64,000 bases of DNA from Cristatella mucedo (taxonomy: Eukaryota > Bryozoa > Phylactolaemata > Cristatellidae): the NCBI GenBank assembly GCA_009760855.2, contig WPIO01000048.1:119501-183500 (forward strand), given 5' to 3'. Each line of letters begins with the position of its first letter. The first letter of the stretch is position 1. A model generated the notes under the pieces. That model saw only the letters and a list, made by a program, of their open reading frames with translations, did no database searches and was not told the DNA's origin. Below are positions 56,291 through 64,000 of the stretch, piece after piece. The position numbers and the translations under genes are program-made.

Positions 56291-58123
56291 AGATGACAGC
56301 ATAGGAAGCCGACATGGATTCACGACAGCAAGTGCAGCAGCCGTGGCGATTCTTCCCGGTGTTTCGCTGCCATCGTACCACCATCATCTCACCAGCCGAT
56401 CCGTTCCATAAATCGAGTGACTTCGTTCAGTACACTGTCGGTGGCAAATGCTGGCCTTTCAGATGAGCCACAGTTGAGCGACAGCCGTGGGATATTGTCT
56501 AAGAGGCGGCGAGAGACGCTGCCATTGCCACCGCAAAGATGCACCTACCTAGATTGAAGCGATCGAAGCAGCAAACAAACTCAATTCACAAGACGGAGTT
56601 CTTCCGCCCGTAGGGAACCCTAGCTGCATCATCCGACAACCCCCTGCGATATAGCAACACGGTTGCTCTTACTCGCAGCAATGTAAACCACGACAGACAT
56701 TTCTTTAAAAGACTGCTCCCAGCATAAAACATTGGCCGAGCATCAAGCGTGTTGACAAATAACGAATTTGTATTTCAGCCGTGGACAGAAAAGTAGCCGT
56801 TATCTAAGGAATTATACTCAGCCACATCGCTAACGAGCTTTGTAGCTCGCAAATGCACTAGCAAACCGTGCAAATGGGCGTTATACGAATAAATTATATT
56901 TTCTTAATTAGAAGCCCTTGAGTCACAAGCGTCACATAGGATAGATCGCAATAGCGGTTCGTAAATCATAAAAAGTGCCCCGTAGGAAAACCAACTTCAT
57001 ATTCACTATCGGTCACCCGAAGCTCTTCCTGGGCTTAAGCGCCATGCTGCTACGTCAGACCGTACTCATTTTACGTACCACAATAGCACAATCTTTTAAG
57101 CCTTTAATGTAAAAGCCTTAACATAAAAAAAAGTGTAGCTAGCAGAAGCTTGTAGATGGGTCGTAACAAGCTCTTTGATATCAACGTAAATGATAAGATT
57201 TGTGGGCTTGAGCCTATTGGCATTAAAAAGGCAACACTAGACCGGGAAAACTTGAACCAATAATAACAACAAAATCTACTACTCGCCAGGAAGCGGTACG
57301 CGTTATCTGTTCGCTGACTGCCTTACTTCCTTGCCTAGATGGGGAGTCGAAAGTGAATTCTAGGCCTCCATCCTGACGAGGCGCAACGAATAGGGCGTCG
57401 CTGCGTTCCTGCCCCATCCACGCTGCCGCGCTAGCAAAGTATAAAGTTCTCTTAGGAAGCTATACAAAATAAGTATATATTCGTTTTAGCCACTGTCGGC
57501 TGCTCGTACCGCTGCCCGATCATTATGCGATATTTCTCCAATAGCTGCCTCGCTCGCTACGAGACGACCCGTAGTGTTTCGATCGCTGCTTCCCTCATCG
57601 AGCCGATAGTGCATTTTAAGGTTGGGCTCCGACTACGAGGCAAGCGAACCGAATGCTGGTTACGATGAGCAAAGCTACTACCGCAGCGACGATCCGCGCG
57701 GCGCTGCTGAAAGGACGCAGTGCTGCGTCTTCACCTCGGCGGTCTTCCAACCCGCGAATCACGATGCGTGGAAACAGACTTTCACGTTTATCTAGAGCTC
57801 TAGAGAATGAGGCGCAGGAGGGGGAGGGGGCGTCTGCAGCGGGTTTCCAAGCGTCGCTTCTGCCACGTGACCTCTTCTTTGGCCTTTGACAGAGGCCAAG
57901 CCAGCGCGATTGTCCGCTCGCGTTGCTGCAGCGATTGAACCATCCTGTACCAGCCACTTGCCATTGCCGTATTGACAGGCCGAGAAAAAATAATTGTATC
58001 GTTGTAACAGCTCGATCCCACGCGATCCAACTGTCATCCAGTTAAGACTAGCGGCTGCTATTGCTGAGCTCGTGGCTGTAGCTGACTGTCACCCTGCGCC
58101 CTCACCTACCCCCAACGTTTATT
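56291..58123. other. Unassigned
   Basis: Mixed sequence. A hydrophobic minus-strand segment (IVAAVVALLIVTSI, about 57,680-57,640) lies at the end of a GC-rich frame but has no ATG or splice support. Confidence 0.35.
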
Positions 58124-58302
58124 TCTCCGCAGTTAGCGTGGGCTGTGACGGATTTAGCACTGAGCGAGGCTGCGACGAATTCAGCGCCCAAGAGCCAGTG
58201 GCCAACGACGTAGCGCAAGGTTCCTGAGTTGTTCATCGCAAGGAAGCGTCGTTCCGTGGTTTGCGACTGAACGGCGCGAGTCCGAGATAGCTACGCTAGT
58301 CT

Positions 58303-58446
<144 letters not shown>

Positions 58447-58769
58447 CGCACCGGTGTCACTAATGCTTCATCGCCAAAAAACTGAACTGAGATAGATAGT
58501 GAAAGCAGCGAAGTTATAACATGATGACAACAATGATAATTTTACACGACTTTTAGAGAGCCGAATCTCTTTAGAGCCACTTTGCGTTTTCGCGCATATA
58601 AATGCAACTTATTAAAGAAGCGCGTCAATTGGTTACGAATGGCATTCGGCGGCAAGCGCTGCGAGGAGCAGCTGGTTTTTAGCTGCTAAACCAATTTCCA
58701 CCTTCAGCGGTCCAGCGTGGCGTTCGTAATTGCACGGAGCAGTATAGCGGCTCTAGGAAACGGTCGCAG

Positions 58770-59217
58770 TCCGTCGCGAGGAGCAGGATTTTCACTCGCA
58801 GCGCGTATCTCAGCCTTCACTTCGACGAAGCCGCGCTCGCAGCGTTTTCGCCCCGCGTCTTTGCCGCGCTCTCCGCGGCCGGCGCTCCTATCGAAGCCTC
58901 GGCGGCTTTCGACGCCGCGCGGCCCGCCGTTGCGAAAAAGCCATGCGGAGCTAGCCGAGCATCTGTCGCTGAAATGCCTCGCAAATTGCCACGGGCAGTG
59001 GACGACGCTGGGTGTTTGCTCGCGAAACGACAGCTGAAGCTGCTGCCCGTCTGCGCGGCAGCCGGATTGAAACCGCTGCCGCCGCTGGCCCCCCCCCCCC
59101 GCCGCCGCCGAGATCGCGCGCGGGGCTCTTATTGCGGACCGCGACAGTGAGTCACCAGGTATCCCCGGCGGCTCCGTGCTCCAACTGGCGCGCCGAGCGG
59201 CTATTTTCGAAGGCTAA
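58770..59217 (+). CDS. Open frame shared by both duplication copies (copy 1, frameshifted)
   Basis: Plus strand. Segments SAYLSLHFDEAALAAFSP, SAAGAPIEASAAFDAA and AGCLLAKRQLKLLPVCAAA match copy 2 in frame. A run of 12 C at about 59,089-59,100 shifts the frame, after which the original frame (IADRDSESP...GGSVLQLARRAAIFEG) resumes to a stop at 59,215-59,217, the same end as copy 2. No ATG was found at a plausible start. It may be an exon, or an unselected frame in a recent duplication. Confidence 0.3.
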
Positions 59218-59500
59218 ATTTAAATTCAACCGGCAATTAGCTGCTTCCCGACTGTGCCGGCGCACCGACTGGGTCGCATAAGCAGGCGACGCTAAACCGC
59301 CGCCTACGCGAAGGGCCGGTCACTGAGTCGTCAAGCGTGACCAGCCGCGTCCTAGCTCTGACTCGCGGCTTGTAAAGTCCACCGCTTGCTGCCGCAAATG
59401 TGTTCTCCATCCGCAGCACGTCGCTTTTTGCCACGCGAAGAGCACCGTGCTGTTGGCGACCGCTTGCAGCGGTCCGCTACTGCTGCGAGCGCATTTGCAT

Positions 59501-59924
59501 ATGGCTCGCGAAATTGCAACACTCCCCCCCCCGGGCTGACACTCTCCACGTGGGTGTACGGGGCCTTCGCTCCGACGATTTGTCCTGAAGGCGGTGGCCC
59601 CCCCCATGCATGCCAGAACTTTAAGCAGAGATCCTTCTACGCTTGCTCGCTAACAACGCTCAACGTTGAGCCGATGCAGATTTCCTTCGTGACAAGCTGC
59701 CAAAGGAACCGAGAGGCGTCTTCGAATCGCTATTATCCCTGACAGACAGAGTCGCATTCACTTAGTAAACAGAACAAACGTAAAAGTCAGCTGATTCAAC
59801 TGCCTCGTTCATACTGCGGCAAATGAGCCTTCGTGACTATCGTCCGCCGCTTGCAACGAGCAATAAAACCTTGTGTGCTGCAGGCAGACAACCTTTTATT
59901 GTGTAAAATAGGGAGAGAGATGGC
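59501..59924. other. No recognisable gene
   Basis: GC-rich then mixed; nothing supported. Confidence 0.4.
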
Positions 59925-59981
59925 GAGAGATAGAGAGACAGAGAGAGACAGAGAGAGACAAAGAGAGACAGAGAGAGAGAC

Positions 59982-60046
<65 letters not shown>

Positions 60047-60195
60047 CAGACAGAGACAGAGACAGAGACAGAGGCAGAGATAGACGGAGAGATAGAAAGA
60101 GAGACAGAGACAGAGATAGACGGAGAGATAGAAAGAGAGACAGAGAGAGACAGAGAGAGACATATAGAGCCAGAGAGACAGAGAGAGAGAGTAAA
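59925..60195. repeat. (GA)n/GAGACA compound repeat
   Basis: GA repeat with frequent GACAGA and GATAGA variants. The segment CAGAGATAGACGGAGAGATAGAAAGAGAGACAGA occurs twice. Confidence 0.96.
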
Positions 60196-61495
60196 AGATA
60201 CCCAAAGAGACCGACAGACGAAAAATGGCAGCGTCTGGCATGCAATGTCGGCTCAGCACGCATGTACAAATACTGCTGTAAAGCTTCCACGTCAGAGGCA
60301 CAAGTCTCGTGTCGTGTATGTCTAATCGGATAATATGTCTAATCGTGTATGTCGTGTATGTCTAATCGGAGGGGCAGCAGTGCAAATCCTTGGTCCCATG
60401 CACCTTCTCAGTGAGCGGACGTGGTAGTCTTTTTTTTACGCCGTCGGACCACTTCCGCAGGTGCTCTGCTCGTAGGCAACTTGCGCTGCTGTCACTCGAA
60501 GCCGCGGCGGCACTGTGACTCGTACGAGCGCCTGGCCAGCAGGTGCGGCCCGGCGCGACGCACGATGCGACGCACGACGCGACGCACGCTAGCAGCCGCG
60601 CTCCCAGCAGCCGTTAGCTTCTCCATTTAGCCAGCGATGCAGTCAGCGGACAACCATTTTAAGTTAGTAATTCGTGGTGGCAGCAGCGGCGGCTGCAGCA
60701 GCTGGGGCAGCTGACTGCTGCAGCAGCAAAGCGACGAGCGGACGCTGACTGGGCACGTCCGTGTCTGCGGCAAGCTGCGGCCGTGTACGCGAGGACCGGG
60801 TGGAATGAAATTAGGGCGCAGCTTAATCGTTCTGCCACGATGCCGGCCCAAGAGGCCCAGTCTGCGGCATCCGGTGGTGGAAGTGCGGCTGCCGCAACTT
60901 CTTTTTCAGCCGCCGGTGCGGACAGCCAGCTCTGAGCACGGCGCTTCCTGCGAGCGCTTCCTGCGTGCGCTTCCTGCGTACGACGGCAGGTGCTCGTACA
61001 GCGCTAGCACTGCAGGCTGATGCCACCGCCGCACGCTCGGCCGCCTGCGGGCGTTCCGCGCGGTTGTCTGCTGCGTTTTCGTGCCCCTGCACAGTGCGTC
61101 TCCAAAGCAGGTGGCGCGCTTCGTCCTAATCGGGGGTAGGAGAGGTCATAATCAACTGGGCTGTGCGAGCGCGTCGGCGGGTTTGGCCGCGGTAGCCGCG
61201 GGTCTGAAAACGCAGCGGCATTGGCCGGCCGCGGACAACTGCCCTAGGAGGTCCGAAGCGGGCGCCGGCGCTCGCTTTGATGTGGGATGCTCGCCTTGAT
61301 GTGGGGCGACATCAGCGACCGACTCTAGCTGTTCAGCGACCGTCGCTCGGCTCCAGTGCCGCATTGGCCACCCGCGGCGAGTGCTCGGCGACGGCTGCAG
61401 CCCCCGATTCACCGCGAGTCGGGCAGCTAGGCGGCCCTGCGACGGCAAAGAGCGAAGATCAAGCCGATTATCTATTAGATCTCTCTCTAAATAGC
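60196..61495. other. CpG-rich, unassigned
   Basis: GTCTAATCG...GTGTATGT units repeat at 60,317-60,370. A possible exon (acceptor CTTCCGCAG at about 60,460 to donor CAG|GTGCGG at about 60,542) is open but unrecognised. Other frames look composition-driven. Confidence 0.35.

Positions 61496-61544
<49 letters not shown>
61496..61544. repeat. (CGG)n trinucleotide repeat
   Basis: About 16 uninterrupted GGC/CGG units in a CpG-rich context. Confidence 0.98.
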
Positions 61545-61548
<4 letters not shown>

Positions 61549-61766
61549 GGGTTGGGGGTAGCGGTTCGCACCGCCGCCGCCGCAAGCGAGCGCGCAAGGC
61601 TTCCAGCTGCGCCGGGCGAGCGCCTTCCGGCCAGCGGCGTCAGCGGTGCCGCCAAACGTATTTACGAAAATAAAACGATTTTCGAATTCCAGCTCGTCGC
61701 TGCTGCGATGCTGACTCCGAAGGTCAGAGGGCAGCGAGAAGGCGTTTGGGGTGGGGTAGCGCTTCG

Positions 61767-61945
61767 GTGAGCCGCGATAGCACGCTAGGTAAGGCGGTTG
61801 CTTTTCACGACCTCCATCCCGAGCTCCTGGGTTCGAATCATGCGGTGGGTGATTCTTTATCGTAGCTGCGAGCGGCGGTGATAGCCATTAAGGCTGTTCT
61901 GTCGCAAAGCAAACGAGGCTGTTAAATCAGCAGGTATTTTTTACG
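61767..61945 (+). mobile_element. tRNA-derived SINE family A, diverged
   Basis: GAGCCGCGATAGCACGCTAGGTAAGG head, B box GGGTTCGAATCATGC, body hairpin partly lost (GTAGCTGCGAGCGGCGGTGAT), a GTCGCAAAGCAAACGAGG tail and a T-rich end. Confidence 0.88.
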
Positions 61946-62385
61946 AGCTCAGGGGGCGGCCGGCCGGTCACAGCCGCCGCGCTACCGCCACCCGTTCCCC
62001 TCCCCCGCATCTTTCCGGCGGTCGCTAGCTAGCTAGCTCGGGAAGGATGCCCGACGTCCGTAAGCGTGCGCTAATTCAGTCAACTTTGTCGTGCGACGCG
62101 TCGAGTTTCTCCGAGCGCAGCCGTGAGCCGAGATTCCGCTACTTCTCTGACCTGTCAGCACTCTGAGCACGACCCGGCGCTTAGCTCGGCGAATCTCAGC
62201 TTTACGCGAAATGGAGAGAAAATGACGGGGCACAAAGTGTAAATTGAAATATGTATCGATGTATATATATATTCACAAATTAGTGATTACTCGGCGTTTC
62301 TCAGCTTTGCGAAAAATCGATGGAGAAAATGACGGGGCACGAACCGCCGCTAGCCCTGTAGGCGGCGGAGGAAGCTTCAGCTGTC
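61946..62385. other. Unassigned with a short local duplication
   Basis: CTCAGCTTTACGCGAAATGGAGAGAAAATGACGGGGCAC at about 62,197-62,232 recurs, diverged, at about 62,298-62,341. GCTAGCTAGCTAGCTC lies at about 62,024. Confidence 0.5.
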
Positions 62386-62568
62386 TCTCCGCAGTTAGCG
62401 TGGGCTGCGACGGATTTAGCACTGAGCGAGGCTGTGACGAATTCAGCACCAAAGGACCTGTGGCCAATGACGTAGCGCAAGGTTCCGGAGCTGTCTATCG
62501 CAAGGACCCGTCGATTCCATGGTTTGCGACTGAACGGTGCGAGTCCGTGATAACTTCGCTAGCCTTTT

Positions 62569-62592
62569 CTCTCTCTCCCTCTCACTCTCTCG

Positions 62593-62686
<94 letters not shown>

Positions 62687-62698
62687 GTCTCTGTCTCT
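62569..62698. repeat. (TC)n microsatellite
   Basis: TC repeat within duplication copy 2, at the position equivalent to the tract in copy 1. Confidence 0.97.
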
Positions 62699-63039
62699 GT
62701 CGGTGCCGGCGTCACTATTGCTATATCGCCGTAACTAAGAGACTGGACTGAGATAGTGCAACCAGCGAAGCAATAACGTCATAACTATGACATTTTTACT
62801 TTACCTTTAGAGAGCTCTTTTAGAGAGCCGAATCTCTTTCGAGCCACTTTGCATTTTCGCTCATAAATGCAACTTATTAAGGAAGCGCGTCAATTAGTTG
62901 CGGATAGCGTTCGTGGATGCGGACGGAGCGAGCGCTGCCATAAGAAGCTGGTTTTTAGCAGCTATGCAGAATCCCGCCTCCAGCGGTCCAGCGCGGTATT
63001 CGCGATTGCACGGAGCAGTATAGCGGCTCGCGCTTTGTA

Positions 63040-63553
63040 ACGGTCGCAGTCCATCTCGAGGAGCCGGATTTGCGCTCGCAGCACATATCTCAGCCTTCAC
63101 TTCGACGGAGCCGCGCGCACCGCGTTTTCGCGCCCCGTCTTTGCCAAGCTCTCCGCGGCCGGCGCTCCTATCGACGCCTCGGCGGCTTTCGATGCCTCGG
63201 CGGCATTCGACGCCGCGCAACCCGCCGTGGCGAAAAAGCAACGTGTAGCTAGCCAAACATCTGTTTCCGAAAAGCCTCACAAACCTCACAAGCCCCTGGC
63301 AGTGAACGCTGGGTGTTTGCTCGCGAAACGACAGCTGAAGCTGCTGCCTCTCTACGCGGCAGTCAGATTGCAGCTGCTGCCGCCGCCCCCTCCCCCGCCC
63401 GCCGACGCCGCCGACGCCGCCGCCACCGCCGCCACCGCCGCCGCCGAGCTCCCACGCGGGGTCCATATTGCGGACCGCGACAATGAGTCACCAGATAACT
63501 CTGGCGGCTCCGTGCTCCAACTGGGGCGCCGAGCGGCTATTTTCGAAGGCTAA
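63040..63553 (+). CDS. Open frame shared by both duplication copies (copy 2, intact)
   Basis: Plus strand, about 170 codons from the last upstream stop to a TAA at 63,551-63,553. Order: STYLSLHFDGAARTAFS, an Ala-rich SAAGAPIDASAAFDASAAFD segment, AGCLLAKRQLKLLPLYAAV, a Pro/Ala-rich CCG-repeat segment, then IADRDNESPDNSGGSVLQL and an AAIFEG end. No ATG is evident, so it would need an upstream exon. No domain was recognised. The length differences from copy 1 upstream of the poly-C run are multiples of three, which mildly favours coding. Confidence 0.3.
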
Positions 63554-63806
63554 ATTTAAATTCAGTCGGCAATTAGCTGCTTCCCGACTGAGCCGGCGCA
63601 CCGACTGGGTCGCATAAGCTGGCGACGCTAAGCCGCCGCCTCCGCGAAGGGTCGGTCATTGAGTCGTCAAGCGTGACCAGCCGCGTCCTAGCTCTGACTG
63701 CACGGCTTGTCAAGTCTACCGCTTGCTCCCGAAAATGTTTTCCCCTTCAGCACTGCTGGCTACCGCTTGCAGCGGTCCGCTACAGCTGCAAGAGCATTTC
63801 ATTTTG

Positions 63807-63912
63807 TACGATGCTCAGCTGGGGCTGATGCCGCTTATCGCTCGGATCGACGGCGAAGTCCGCAGACACGCACATCCGGGTAGCTGCATCTCGCCATGGC
63901 AACTGAGACCTC
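63807..63912. other. Spacer
   Basis: Nothing recognised between the duplication and the terminal L2 tail. Confidence 0.4.
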
Positions 63913-64000
63913 TAATAATAATAATAATGCACTTGATAAAGCGCCCTCGGATAAATCAATCTCTTTCTAGGCGCTTTACATTTGCTGCAAAGGGAAATGC
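63913..64000 (-). mobile_element. L2 3' tail, cut by window edge
   Basis: Minus strand terminal hairpin (plus-sense AAAGCGCCCTCGG...GGCGCTTTACATTTGC) with an AATAATAATAAT end. The element body continues beyond the window. Confidence 0.92.

Larger units (their letters stand above)
62386..63806 (+). repeat. Dispersed 1.4-kb duplication, copy 2
   Basis: Same structure and orientation as copy 1 at 58,124-59,500, with in-frame length changes in the GC-rich block (an extra 18 bp encoding a DASAAF repeat near 63,195, and a net extra 3 bp near 63,290). Confidence 0.9.

Noticed and set aside
57616-57957. Minus-strand 113-codon frame with a hydrophobic end
   Set aside because: No ATG near the hydrophobic part, no convincing splice sites, and GC-rich composition.
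59796-60333. Long Arg/Glu/Asp- or Ser/Leu-rich frames on both strands
   Set aside because: They are translations of the GA/GACA repeat.

Overview
The window looks like repeat-rich nuclear DNA from an animal. The dominant elements are non-LTR retrotransposons of the CR1/L2 type, which are essentially animal elements. They come with tRNA-derived SINEs, decayed Ty3/Gypsy LTR elements, very long (GA/TC)n, (CA)n, (CTG)n and (CGG)n tracts, and good spliceosomal donor and acceptor sites. No bacterial gene organisation, rRNA, intact tRNA gene or CRISPR array was found. I cannot name the species. CpG-rich, stop-poor blocks (about 4-5 kb, 8-9 kb, 15.6-20 kb, 57.6-63.8 kb) alternate with AT-rich blocks (24-26.7 kb, 44-46 kb), and many long open frames in the GC-rich blocks are composition artefacts.

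Layout. 0-3.1 kb: a SINE and an inverted L2 copy. 3.1-9 kb: mostly unassigned GC-rich DNA, with L2 and SINE pieces at 7.1-8.2 kb. 9.3-10.2 kb: a TC tract of about 0.9 kb. 12-18.3 kb: old L2 and SINE copies surrounding the most gene-like locus, on the minus strand. It has a signal-peptide exon (18,211-18,104) with a consensus splice donor and two related cysteine-rich terminal exons (16,689-16,531 and 16,181-16,083), each behind its own acceptor and each in phase with the first. Together they would encode small secreted peptides with an inhibitor-cystine-knot type cysteine spacing. 22-24 kb: simple repeats, a perfect 42-bp palindrome and a minisatellite. 26.9-29.6 kb: decayed Ty3/Gypsy gag-pol on the minus strand. 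31-33.4 kb: an old L2. 34.7-39.6 kb: a decayed unidentified coding sequence split by about 3.8 kb of nested L2 copies. 39.8-44.4 kb: microsatellite and L2 fragments. 46.5-51 kb: SINEs, a second L2-like family, an LTR fragment with an initiator-Met primer binding site, and a short LTR element that appears to carry only gag. 52.1-54.7 kb: an old L2 interrupted by the second family. 55.4-64 kb: SINEs, a possible exon, and a dispersed 1.4-kb duplication (58.1-59.5 and 62.4-63.8 kb) sharing a largely conserved reading frame.

The elements interact in visible ways. L2 inserts into L2, family 2 inserts into L2, L2 inserts into a SINE, and SINE family B shares the 3' hairpin of L2, which suggests it borrows the L2 machinery. 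The cystine-knot locus and the duplicated reading frame are the best candidates for non-transposon genes. Both need transcript evidence.
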